64,000 bases of DNA. Source: Cryobacterium glucosi (GTDB lineage Bacteria; Actinomycetota; Actinomycetes; Actinomycetales; Microbacteriaceae). The stretch spans positions 62,001-126,000 of the forward strand of contig NZ_SOFS01000005.1 in assembly GCF_004402235.1 (NCBI RefSeq), given 5' to 3'. Every line of letters begins with the position of its first letter. Position 1 is the first letter of the stretch. The position numbers and the translations under genes are program-made. Positions 34,960 to 42,816 of the stretch are shown one piece after another. Below the pieces are notes generated by a model. The model was not told where the DNA came from. It was given only the letters and a program-made list of their open reading frames with translations, and did not search any database.

Positions 34960-36338
34960 CGACCCGTGGTCTAGGGCTCGGCCCACTCGGACGTCGGTAC
35001 CTGCTCGCGTTTATCCTGGTCGCGGTCTCGTCGGTGGCCGTGCTCACCGGCGCGGCCCTGGTGGGTGTGGATCGCGGAGTGCAGGTTTCGCAGCAGGCCG
35101 ACCGTGAACGGGTTGTTGCGGCAGCCGCGGCGGCGGCTGCCGACGCCTACCGTTCTGGTGGTGGTTGGGAACAGGCCGATCTGGGCCGCGCCTTCGCGAT
35201 CGGCGAGGCGGCATCGGCCCGACTCGCCATTCTCGACGTGAACGGTACCACCCTTCAATCCAGTGCTGACAACGGCGGAAATGCCAACAATCAGGGAATG
35301 GGCCAGGGTATGGGCCAGGGAATGGGGCAGGGCTCCGGGATGGGCCAGACGGTGGTGTCGGCGCAGATCGTGAGCGAGGGTAGCCAGGTCGGCACCGTTC
35401 GAATGAACTTCGGCGCCATGGTTGCGACGCAGGTGGTCGACGTGGCCTGGCCCTGGATCGCCGTGGCCGCCATCGTGGCACTTGTCATGGCACTCGGCGC
35501 GAGCTTCCTGGTCACGCGGCTCCTCGTTAGGCCCATCCAGGCGATCACGGGGGCCGCCCGGTCGTTCACGGCCGGCGATCGGAACTCCCGTGCCACGGGT
35601 CCCGGCCCGGGGGAGCTCGGCGAGCTGGCCGTCGCCTTCAACGGCATGGCGGATGCCGTGGTTCGGTCCGATCGCGACCGGCGCAACCTCACGGCCGATG
35701 TGGCCCACGAACTGAGAACCCCGCTGGCGGCGTTGCAGGCCGGACTGGAGGAGTTGCGCGACGGACTCGTGCAGCCCACGCCGGAGGGCCTCGCCGGCCT
35801 GCACGACCAGTCGCTGCGCCTGGGCCGGGTGGTGGCCGATCTGGCCGAATTGTCGGCGGTGGAAACCGCTGGACTCTCCCTGCACCTCGCATCCGTCGAC
35901 CTGGCGCAGGTCGCCCGGAACGAATGCGCCCTCCGGGAACCCCAACTGCGCGCTGCCGAGCTCACCCTGACACTCGAGCCCGGGGGACCCGCATTCGTGC
36001 GGGCGGATGCCGACCGCCTGCACCAGGCCATCGGCAATCTCCTCGCCAATGCAGCCCGATATTGCCGGCCGGGTGACAGCGTGACCGTCACGATCTCCGT
36101 CGACCACGGTCAGGCGGTGCTCTCGGTCGCCGATACCGGGCCGGGCATCCCGCCGGAAGAACTCCCACACATCTTCGACCGCTTGTGGCGGGGCCGTGCG
36201 GCGGAACAGGTCGCCGGTTCGGGCATCGGGCTCGCTGTCGCGCGCGAAATCGTCAGCAGCCACGGCGGGACCATCCAGGCGACGTCCGCACCGGGTGAGG
36301 GAACCAGGATCACTATCCGGCTGCCCGCCACGGGCTAG
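34956..36338 (+). CDS. Sensor histidine kinase with Met-rich extracytoplasmic loop
   Basis: A 460-residue kinase starting at ATG 34956. It has a membrane helix (about 12-34), an extracytoplasmic domain (35-155), a second membrane helix (about 156-185), HAMP, HisKA with DVAHELRTPLAALQAG, and HATPase with N, GxGIPPE and G2 boxes (GSGIGLAVAREI). The sensor domain contains four or more GMGQ repeats (about 112-130), a Met-rich stretch suited to Cu(I) or Ag(I). It is co-encoded with the OmpR-type regulator; CusS/CopS-like role is inferred. Confidence 0.92.
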   Translation: MTTRGLGLGPLGRRYLLAFILVAVSSVAVLTGAALVGVDRGVQVSQQADRERVVAAAAAAAADAYRSGGGWEQADLGRAFAIGEAASARLAILDVNGTTLQSSADNGGNANNQGMGQGMGQGMGQGSGMGQTVVSAQIVSEGSQVGTVRMNFGAMVATQVVDVAWPWIAVAAIVALVMALGASFLVTRLLVRPIQAITGAARSFTAGDRNSRATGPGPGELGELAVAFNGMADAVVRSDRDRRNLTADVAHELRTPLAALQAGLEELRDGLVQPTPEGLAGLHDQSLRLGRVVADLAELSAVETAGLSLHLASVDLAQVARNECALREPQLRAAELTLTLEPGGPAFVRADADRLHQAIGNLLANAARYCRPGDSVTVTISVDHGQAVLSVADTGPGIPPEELPHIFDRLWRGRAAEQVAGSGIGLAVAREIVSSHGGTIQATSAPGEGTRITIRLPATG

Positions 36339-36372
36339 GGCCGGCGAGGTCGAACCATGCGCCGTTGGCAGG

Positions 36373-36741
36373 TCAGGCCGTCGTTCGCCGCGCGGAGATG
36401 CTCGCGCGCACGGCATCCATGTCCAAAGCCTGCACTCCGGCGATCACCTCGCCGAGGGATGAGGCGTTGAGCGCTCCGGGCTGGGAGAACACGAGGATCT
36501 TGTCCCGGAATGCCATCAGGGTGGGAATGGAGCGGATGCCGGCCGCGGCAGCCAGGCCCTGTTCTGCCTCCGTGTCGACCTTCGCGAAGATGATCTCGGG
36601 GTGCTTCTCCGACGCGGCCGCGAAGGTTGGCGCGAACATGCGGCACGGGCCGCACCAGCCGGCCCAGAAGTCCACCAGCACGATGCTGTTGTCGGTGATG
36701 GTCTCGTCGAAAGTCATTTCGGTGATGTCAGTGGTAGCCAT
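36373..36741 (-). CDS. trxA: Thioredoxin
   Basis: The protein has 122 residues, one thioredoxin domain, active site WAGWCGPCR and cis-Pro in SIPTLMAF. It is slightly longer than the housekeeping form at the C-terminus. Divergent from the CstB-like gene, with CsoR/CstR-type operators on both sides of the shared region (the nearer one only 12 bp from its start codon). A dedicated thioredoxin would reduce low-molecular persulfides or the CstB-like enzyme. Confidence 0.9.
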   Translation of the reverse strand: MATTDITEMTFDETITDNSIVLVDFWAGWCGPCRMFAPTFAAASEKHPEIIFAKVDTEAEQGLAAAAGIRSIPTLMAFRDKILVFSQPGALNASSLGEVIAGVQALDMDAVRASISARRTTA

Positions 36742-36752
36742 GGTCCGACAAT

Positions 36753-36768
36753 ATACCCCCTAGGGTAT
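36753..36768. promoter_or_regulatory. CsoR/CstR-type operator 5 (thioredoxin side)
   Basis: ATACCCCCTAGGGTAT, 12 bp upstream of the thioredoxin start codon. Confidence 0.75.
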
Positions 36769-36831
36769 TTCCCGCAAGAGAGCCGTGCGCTCGACATGTC
36801 TGCGCCCGGACGTTCCCTCTCTTGCGAAAAA

Positions 36832-36847
36832 ATACCCCCGGGGGTAT
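36832..36847. promoter_or_regulatory. CsoR/CstR-type operator 6 (CstB side)
   Basis: ATACCCCCGGGGGTAT, a perfect 16-bp palindrome 50 bp upstream of the CstB-like gene. Confidence 0.8.
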
Positions 36848-36896
36848 TGTGATGCGATAGAACCGACCCGCATCGAGACTTGGAGGACCACGGACC

Positions 36897-38258
36897 ATGG
36901 ACGTCATCGTCATCGAAACCCCGCAACTGGGGGATCGCAGCTACCTGGTGCATGACGGCGTCGTGGCGCTTGTCATCGACCCGCAACGCGACACCGACCG
37001 AGTGGAGGCCGCTGCCCTCGAAGCGGGGGTCACGATCACCCACGTTGCCGAGACCCATCTGCACAATGACTACGTGACCGGTGGGTACGATCTTGCCCAG
37101 GCGCACGGCGCCGAGTACCTGGTCAACGCGGCCGACCCCGTTTCGTTTGAACGAGAACCGGTCACGGACGGCCAGATTGTCCAGATCGGCGCCTTCAGGG
37201 TCACCGTCGTCGCCACCCCGGGACATACGCACACCCACGTTTCCTACATCGTCAGCGATGGCACTACTGAAGCCGTCTTCTCCGGTGGAAGCCTGTTGTA
37301 CGGTTCCGTCGGACGTACCGACCTGGTTGCCGCCATCGACACCGTCGGACTCACCCATGACCAGTACGCGTCCGTGCGCAAGCTCGTGCACGAAGCCCAG
37401 CACGACGCGGCGCTCTTCCCGACACACGGGTTCGGCTCGTTCTGCTCCAGCGGCCCCGCCACCGGAGCCGGCTCATCCACCATCGGCGAGCAGATCACGA
37501 CCAACCACGCCCTGACCGACGCCGATGAGGAGCACTTCGTCGCTACGTTGATCGCCAACCTCACCGCGTACCCGTCGTATTACGCGCACATGGCACCGGC
37601 CAATATGCAGGGTCCCGGTCCGGCTGACCTCGAGGTGCCCGAGTCTCTGGATGCCGCAGAGCTCACCCGCAGGCTCGCCGACGGTGAATGGGTCGTCGAC
37701 CTGCGTAATCGCGTCGCGTTCTCCAGTGGCCACCTGCAGGGGGCCGTGAGCTTCGAGTATGGCAATGGTTCCAACTTCACGACCTATCTCGGTTGGGTTC
37801 TGCCCTGGGACGAGAAACTCACTCTCGTCGGCACACACGCCGACGTCGAAGACGCAATCCGTGACCTGTCGCGGATCGGCATCGATTCCCCGGATGCAGC
37901 CATCGGCACCGAGCCGCGCGCGCTCGCCCCGGATGCCCCGGTTGCTTCTTACCCCCGCGTCGGCTGGGCGGAACTCGCGCGCGACCACGCCGCAGGCGAC
38001 GTGCTTCTGGACGCGCGACGCACCGACGAGTTCGCCGACGGGCACCTGATCGGCGCGGTCAACGTGCCACTGCACGAGATCCTTTCCCGGATGGACGAGA
38101 TCCCAGCGGGCACCATCTGGGTGCACTGCGGGTCGGGTTACCGTGCCGGCGTTGCCGCGAGTCTGCTTCAGCGTGCGGGCCGGGACGTCGTGCACGTGGA
38201 CGCCTCCTTCGCCGATGTCGAATCGGCCGGTATGCCGATGGCTGAGAAGGCGGTCTAG
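36897..38258 (+). CDS. cstB: Persulfide dioxygenase-rhodanese fusion (CstB-like)
   Basis: A 453-residue, three-domain protein. Residues 1-240 are an ETHE1-type MBL persulfide dioxygenase (THLHNDYVTG with His54, His56, Asp58; later GHTHTHVSY and PTHGFGSFC). Residues about 252-345 are a rhodanese domain without active-site Cys, and about 355-450 a second rhodanese with Cys411 in HCGSGYRAG. This order equals Staphylococcus CstB, which oxidises persulfides to thiosulfate. It starts 50 bp after a perfect CsoR/CstR palindrome and is followed by remnants and the TSUP gene. Confidence 0.9.
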   Translation: MDVIVIETPQLGDRSYLVHDGVVALVIDPQRDTDRVEAAALEAGVTITHVAETHLHNDYVTGGYDLAQAHGAEYLVNAADPVSFEREPVTDGQIVQIGAFRVTVVATPGHTHTHVSYIVSDGTTEAVFSGGSLLYGSVGRTDLVAAIDTVGLTHDQYASVRKLVHEAQHDAALFPTHGFGSFCSSGPATGAGSSTIGEQITTNHALTDADEEHFVATLIANLTAYPSYYAHMAPANMQGPGPADLEVPESLDAAELTRRLADGEWVVDLRNRVAFSSGHLQGAVSFEYGNGSNFTTYLGWVLPWDEKLTLVGTHADVEDAIRDLSRIGIDSPDAAIGTEPRALAPDAPVASYPRVGWAELARDHAAGDVLLDARRTDEFADGHLIGAVNVPLHEILSRMDEIPAGTIWVHCGSGYRAGVAASLLQRAGRDVVHVDASFADVESAGMPMAEKAV

Positions 38259-38279
38259 CACCGTGACCGTGCTCCGAAC

Positions 38280-38881
38280 GGCAGGACACTCGGCCGAGAG
38301 GCGAAGCCTTCCAGGCTCGTCGATACTCCCTGGAAGATGTTCCCAATCGGAGTGCTTTTCGGGTTGGGGTTGGATACGGCTGCGCCAATCAGCCTGCTCG
38401 TCGTCGCCGGGGTGCTCAGACCGACCTGCCGTGGTACGCGGCATTGGCTCTCCCCGTCATTTTCATGGCCGGAATGGCGTTGTTCGACAGCGCCGACGGA
38501 ATCCTGATGAATCGTGTCTACCAGTGGGCGTCCACGGACCCGCTTCGGAAGGTGTATTACAACCTCATCGTGACCGGGGTATCCGTATTCGTCGCATTCT
38601 TCGTTGGGGGAATGGGCCTGTTATCCCTCTTCACCGATCTCGGCATCGGCTGGGGAACTCTTGACCTCATTGCGACCATCGGCCCCGACGCCGTGGGCCC
38701 AATCCTGGTCGGCGGCTTCACGCTCGTCCTGCTCTCCGCGGTTTTGTGGTCGAGATACCGCACCGACACCTCACTAGAAAGGCGCCCTCAATGGAACTCG
38801 CTCCCCAGCAGGTATTCACCCGACATGGCGAGGTCCGGATCATCGACGTTCGAGAAAGCGATGAACTGGTTGACGGGATGA
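38280..38881 (+). pseudogene. Nickel/cobalt transporter (NiCoT/HoxN family) remnant with frameshift
   Basis: The phase of 38280-38411 encodes RLVDTPWKMFPIGVLFGLGLDTA, and the phase of 38411-38881 continues with DLPWYAALALPVIFMAGMALFD and KVYYNLIVTGVSV, both clear NiCoT segments. The switch near 38409-38411 equals a one-base loss (GCC-GG-GGT). The N-terminal half with the HX4DH metal motif is missing. The 145-codon downstream frame (ATG 38444) could be translated but would not give a working transporter. It lies inside the sulfur operon. Confidence 0.75.
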
Positions 38882-38928
38882 TCTCCGGCGCACAGCACAT
38901 CCCACTGGTTATGCCCCAGCTCCCGTGA
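38791..38928 (+). pseudogene. Truncated rhodanese domain
   Basis: ATG 38791 opens 45 codons with the start of a rhodanese domain (ELAPQQVFTRHGEVRIIDVRESDELVDGMISGAQHIPL) that ends abruptly at HIPLVMPQLP before the catalytic cysteine loop. The stop overlaps the GTG of the TSUP gene (GTGA), so translation across it may still drive the exporter. It is an internal deletion remnant. Confidence 0.65.
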
Positions 38929-39689
38929 TCGTCACTGCCCTCGTCCTGGGCGTGATCGTCGGGGCGCTGCTAGGCCTGGTCGGCGGGGGCGGGTCGATAC
39001 TCGCGGTCCCCGCCCTTGTCTACGGTGTAGGCCTGCCCCTCGCCGAGGCCATTCCGAGCTCCCTGATCGTAGTCGGAGCAGCCTCCGCCGTTGCCGTGCT
39101 CCCACGGCTTCGCCGCGGCGTGCATTGGCGCCTCGCCTTCATCATCGGCGTGGCCGGAGTGGCCACCGCCTACCTGGGCACGACGGTCAACCGGATGCTC
39201 GACCAGCGTGTGCTTCTCGGCGCCTTCTCGGTGATCATGGTGGTCGCCGGTGTGAGAATGTTCCTCCCAACCCGGTCGGCCGGTGGCCCCTGTGCTCTTC
39301 CCGGTGGACGTGTCAACTGGCGCAGTTGCCTGCCCAGGGCTCTTGCCGCCGGTGCCGTGGTCGGATTTCTCACCGGACTGCTCGGCGTCGGCGGGGGTTT
39401 CCTCATCGTGCCGGCACTCACGCTGGTCCTCGGCCTGCCGATGGGCGTGACGGTGGGCACCTCGCTGGTCATCATCGTCATTAATTCCGTCGCCGGATTT
39501 GCAGCGCACCTCGACGAGGTCCAGATCGACTGGGCGGTCACTGGCGCGTTCGCCGCGTCTGCCATGGGCTCATCCCTGGTAGCGGGCCGGCTCGGACGAG
39601 GCCTGTCCGACACTGTCCTCAAGCGGGGGTTCGCTGTCCTGGTTCTCGGTGTCGCGGCCTATGTAGCGATCACGGCACTGATCGGCTGA
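38925..39689 (+). CDS. TSUP-family (TauE/SafE) anion exporter
   Basis: The 254-residue protein has eight membrane helices in two repeats with the TSUP motifs GALLGLVGGGGSILAVPAL and GFLTGLLGVGGGFLIVPAL. Relatives export sulfite, sulfoacetate or thiosulfate-like anions; CstA/TauE partners of persulfide systems do this job. GTG 38925 overlaps the TGA of the rhodanese remnant. It is followed at a distance of 21 bp by the convergent repressor gene. Confidence 0.9.
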   Translation: MIVTALVLGVIVGALLGLVGGGGSILAVPALVYGVGLPLAEAIPSSLIVVGAASAVAVLPRLRRGVHWRLAFIIGVAGVATAYLGTTVNRMLDQRVLLGAFSVIMVVAGVRMFLPTRSAGGPCALPGGRVNWRSCLPRALAAGAVVGFLTGLLGVGGGFLIVPALTLVLGLPMGVTVGTSLVIIVINSVAGFAAHLDEVQIDWAVTGAFAASAMGSSLVAGRLGRGLSDTVLKRGFAVLVLGVAAYVAITALIG

Positions 39690-39710
39690 ACGTACGTCAG
39701 CCGCACGTGC

Positions 39711-40064
39711 CTAGGACAACGCCAGGAAGAGCTTCTCGAGTTCTTCCACCCGGAGCGGCGTCCTTGCCGAGTCGGCGTTTGTTTCGCTGAGGCATTCTTT
39801 CATCGCCGTTGAGATGATCGTGAACCCAGCACGGTCGATCGCGCTGGATACCGCTGCGAGCTGCGTGACAACCGTTCGGCAATCCGCGCCTGACTCAACA
39901 GCGGCAATGACGGCGGCCAACTGCCCTTGGGCGCGTTTGAGCCTGTTGACGGTCTTGCGTAGGTCGTCGGATGTGGTCGGTGCGGGGGAGGCGGCGACCG
40001 GTTCGTCGCGGCGAGACGCTGAAGGGATCTGCAGGTTTGGCGCAGATTCTGGGGATGATGCCAT
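39711..40064 (-). CDS. cstR: CsoR-family repressor of the persulfide-sensing (CstR-like) type
   Basis: A 117-residue all-helical DUF156 protein. Cys62 (DCRTVVTQL) and Cys91 (MKECL) are conserved, but the copper-ligand His four residues before the second Cys is Ala87. Copper-binding CsoR needs this His; CstR proteins, which form di- and trisulfides between the two cysteines, lack it. ATG 40064 follows AGGAG. Two operator boxes precede it. As the only CsoR-family gene in the window it probably acts at all eight boxes. Confidence 0.87.
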   Translation of the reverse strand: MASSPESAPNLQIPSASRRDEPVAASPAPTTSDDLRKTVNRLKRAQGQLAAVIAAVESGADCRTVVTQLAAVSSAIDRAGFTIISTAMKECLSETNADSARTPLRVEELEKLFLALS

Positions 40065-40125
40065 TCGGTGCTCCTGTGCTGGCGCGAGGTGTCCATGTGC
40101 TCGGGTGAGGTTGACCCTCAAAAGA

Positions 40126-40141
40126 ATACCCCGTACCGTAT
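40126..40141. promoter_or_regulatory. CsoR/CstR-type operator 7
   Basis: ATACCCCGTACCGTAT, an imperfect version of the box, 61 bp upstream of the repressor start. Confidence 0.5.
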
Positions 40142-40145
40142 AAAA

Positions 40146-40161
40146 ATACCCCTATGGGTAT
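40146..40161. promoter_or_regulatory. CsoR/CstR-type operator 8
   Basis: ATACCCCTATGGGTAT starts 20 bp after operator 7 and 46 bp before the membrane-protein gene. It likely serves both divergent units. Confidence 0.75.
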
Positions 40162-40206
40162 ATACGCTTTCGCGGATATCCCTTCCTATGTGTGATGAGG
40201 CCAGCT

Positions 40207-40782
40207 ATGCAGAACGGACGAACTGTCGGCGTCGACTCAGCGCGAGGGATGGCGAGACGGCTGGTGGATTCCATCCTGAATGCGGGCGCATCCCTCCCGC
40301 GATGGCCGGCCCGCCGCTGGTGGATCGCGCTCGCTGCTGCGGTCGGCACCTACCTGGTCATCGCGATTCCGACCGACTTGATCGACACGCCGTTCTTCGC
40401 ACGCGCAGTCGCCCCGACGTCCTGGTCCTGGCCGGTGCTCGCCGCGAGCGCGATACTCGCCGGGCTCGTGTCCGCCACATACGTCGCGTACCCGGAGGGT
40501 GCAGCGCCCCGTCGCGCAGAGGGACGACTCGGTATGGCCGGATGGATGATCACCTTCTTCGCGGTCGGTTGCCCCGTATGCAACAAGATCGTTCTCCTCG
40601 CCCTCGGTGCAAGCGGAGCGCTGCAGTTCTTCGAGCCGGTGCAGCCGTACCTGGCCGGGGCATCCATCCTTCTGCTGGGCTGGGCGTTGCATGCCCGCCT
40701 CACTCGGGAGAGCTCATGCACTTTGGCGTCTGCTGCGCCGAGTCCCATCGTTGTACCGAGCCGGGAGGCATTGACCAGATGA
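40207..40782 (+). CDS. Membrane protein with GCPVCNK motif (191 aa)
   Basis: Four or five membrane helices are predicted, with a motif FFAVGCPVCNKIVLLALG at about residues 118-135 in which a CxxC pair lies at the end of a membrane helix. I recall this motif from a conserved but unnamed actinobacterial membrane protein. ATG 40207 follows GAGG. It is divergent from the repressor and behind operator 8, and overlaps the next membrane gene (ATGA). Thiol or persulfide transfer across the membrane is a speculation from context. Confidence 0.7.
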   Translation: MQNGRTVGVDSARGMARRLVDSILNAGASLPRWPARRWWIALAAAVGTYLVIAIPTDLIDTPFFARAVAPTSWSWPVLAASAILAGLVSATYVAYPEGAAPRRAEGRLGMAGWMITFFAVGCPVCNKIVLLALGASGALQFFEPVQPYLAGASILLLGWALHARLTRESSCTLASAAPSPIVVPSREALTR

Positions 40783-41306
40783 GAATTCCGGGCATGATTC
40801 GTGAACTGCGGTCCTGGCCTACACGTCGTCGGCTGATCATCGTTACCGTCGCCGCGATGGCCCTGACCGGACTGACGCTCGCATCCGGAACCGTCGCGAT
40901 CGTTGGCGGGTCCCTGGTGTTCCCCGGTCCCTGGTGGGCGGATGCGGTCACGGTAGGGGGTGCTTGCCTGATCGGTCTGGTCGTGGCCAGCTACGTCGAT
41001 GCACCGATCGGTGCGGATGCCACCCTGTGTGATCTTCGCTGGCCGGCGCTCGGCCTGATCTCGCTCTATCTGTCGACCGATCTGCGCACTGCAGTGCCTC
41101 TGCTCGAGCCGGGCATTCGTCCTGTCGTCGGCGTCGCGGCGATCGCGTTGTTGGTGTGGGCATTGCTGGCACGGCTGAATAGCGAATACAAGGCAACGCG
41201 TAGCCAGCGTCGGTCAGGTACGTCAGGCGGCATCGACGGCACCGAAGACGGCGAAGTATGCACGACGTGCCGCCCGTTGTTCCCGAGAGTCGGCGGCCGT
41301 CCGTGA
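40779..41306 (+). CDS. Membrane protein of the persulfide-island operon (175 aa)
   Basis: The 175-residue product has four hydrophobic segments, an acidic motif VDAPIGADATLCDLRWP between helices two and three, and a C-terminal cytoplasmic tail with CTTC. ATG 40779 overlaps the TGA of the preceding membrane-protein gene and has GGGAGG 10 bp upstream. The two probably form a complex. No family recognised. Confidence 0.7.
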   Translation: MRIPGMIRELRSWPTRRRLIIVTVAAMALTGLTLASGTVAIVGGSLVFPGPWWADAVTVGGACLIGLVVASYVDAPIGADATLCDLRWPALGLISLYLSTDLRTAVPLLEPGIRPVVGVAAIALLVWALLARLNSEYKATRSQRRSGTSGGIDGTEDGEVCTTCRPLFPRVGGRP

Positions 41307-41704
41307 CGGAGGTCGGGACAGCCTACGACACGGAGCCTGACGGTGGCGGGCGCGGTCAAGCAGTGACCGGTGCCGGGCTCCTCCTGCACGTCAGCGGCGC
41401 CGATGCGACACTGATCCAGGCCGGCATCCGATCCGCGCTCAATGCCAGCGCCCAACTCCCGACGCTCACGATCGAGATCGTGGTCCAGGGGTCGGTCGTG
41501 TTGTTCCTGCGCGCGCGATCGGACCTGGAAAACGCCCTGACCGAGCTCGCTGCAACGCCCGTGCGGGTGCTGTCCTGCCAGAACAGCATGCGGTCCGTCG
41601 GGCTGGACGCCGCTGATTTGCTTCCGAGTGTGTCAGTCGTCCCTGCGGCTGTCGCCCATCTGACCGCTCGGCAGTTCGAGGGCTGGGCTTACATCCGCGT
41701 GTGA
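41303..41704 (+). CDS. DsrE-like sulfur-transfer protein
   Basis: The 133-residue protein has a DsrE/F-type fold signature: LLLHVSG, a central IEIVVQGSVVLFL strand, then VRVLSCQNSM with a candidate sulfur-accepting Cys, and FEGWAYIRV at the end. DsrE proteins carry persulfide sulfur. GTG 41303 overlaps the upstream TGA (GTGA), which I prefer over ATG 41258. The 3' end overlaps the convergent lgt gene by 72 bp. It completes an operator-controlled three-gene unit. Confidence 0.72.
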   Translation: MTEVGTAYDTEPDGGGRGQAVTGAGLLLHVSGADATLIQAGIRSALNASAQLPTLTIEIVVQGSVVLFLRARSDLENALTELAATPVRVLSCQNSMRSVGLDAADLLPSVSVVPAAVAHLTARQFEGWAYIRV

Positions 41705-42589
41705 GCCGGACGGGGCATCCGTCGCGGTCAGGCCGTCGGCCGGGGGCTCCTCCGGATTCCGGTAGATCGACAGTTCCGGTCCGGGGTGGCGCCGGGTTTG
41801 GACGATGATGAGGACGATCCCGGCGATGGCGGCGAGGAGCGCGATGTCCACGTTGATCTTGAGGTCGAAGAGGAAATACTCGGTCGGGTCCAGGCGGAGC
41901 GACTCGAGGAACGCCCGTCCGGCGCCGTACCAGAGCAGGTAGAAGCCGAGGGTCTTGCCCCAGCGGAGGTTGAACCGGCGCTCGAGCACGAAGATGATCA
42001 GCACGACACCGATCGCGTTCCAGATCATTTCGTAGAGGAAGAGCGGCTGGAAGAGCGTCCCGGCCGGCAGCCCCGTGGGGAAGGCCGCGTTCGTCGACTC
42101 GATCTCGAGTCCCCAGGGGAGGGTCGTCGGGCCACCATAGAGCTCGTGGTTGAAGTAGTTCCCGAAGCGGCCGAACGCCTGCGCGAGGAGCAGGCCGGGG
42201 GCGAGGGCGTCAGCGAACGAGAAGAATCTGATGCCGGCCCGACGGCAGCCGATATAGGCTCCGATGCTGCCGAAGAGGATCGAACCGAAGATCGCGAGTC
42301 CGCCTTCCCAGACGAACAGCACTTTCCAGAGATCCGCGCCGGGGAAGAAATAATCGGTCGGATGAGTGACGACGTGGTACAGGCGACCGCCGACGATTCC
42401 GATCGGGACCGTCCACATGGCGATGTCCATCACCATGCCCGGCTTGCCGCCACGAGCCGTCAACCGCGCCGAGGACAACCAGACGGCGATGACGATGCCG
42501 GTCAGGATGCAGAGCGCATAGAAGTGAACACGCAGGGGTCCCAGATCGAAATAACTGATGGATGGGCTCGGAATGCTGGTGTGAAGCAC
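41633..42589 (-). CDS. lgt: Prolipoprotein diacylglyceryl transferase
   Basis: A 318-residue integral membrane enzyme that moves diacylglycerol to the lipobox cysteine. The diagnostic GRFGNYFNHELYG segment and GGRLYHV are present, with seven membrane helices. The C-terminal cytoplasmic tail is extended and polar. GTG 42589 has AAAGG upstream; GTG 42598 is the alternative. In actinobacteria lgt usually sits after trpA; here it is isolated among transport genes, so it might be a second copy. Its 3' end runs 72 bp into the DsrE-like gene. Confidence 0.9.
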   Translation of the reverse strand: MLHTSIPSPSISYFDLGPLRVHFYALCILTGIVIAVWLSSARLTARGGKPGMVMDIAMWTVPIGIVGGRLYHVVTHPTDYFFPGADLWKVLFVWEGGLAIFGSILFGSIGAYIGCRRAGIRFFSFADALAPGLLLAQAFGRFGNYFNHELYGGPTTLPWGLEIESTNAAFPTGLPAGTLFQPLFLYEMIWNAIGVVLIIFVLERRFNLRWGKTLGFYLLWYGAGRAFLESLRLDPTEYFLFDLKINVDIALLAAIAGIVLIIVQTRRHPGPELSIYRNPEEPPADGLTATDAPSGSHADVSPALELPSGQMGDSRRDD

Positions 42590-42816
42590 CGTGTTCACCT
42601 TTCGATCGTCGGTCTCGGCGCAGCTGGCGGACGAAGGTCTCCCAGAGGTTCCGGAGGGGTCCGATGTCTCGAACCGCCCAAAGCTTATTCGGGTCCGCTG
42701 GGTGCCCCGCACCAGTGCGGCCGCATAGGCGGATGCTGGGAAGGTTCTCATAGAGGGGCGACCCGTGAGGGAGCGGTGCACCCAATGGAGCGATCCCCGA
42801 ACGCTACGATCGAAAC

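Noticed and set aside
39711..40064. Copper-sensing CsoR
   Set aside because: The ligand His is Ala, whereas both cysteines remain, which matches CstR-type persulfide sensors.
40068..41306. 412-residue frame
   Set aside because: The first 237 codons lie in the operator region and across the GCPVCNK gene in the wrong phase; the real gene starts at 40779.
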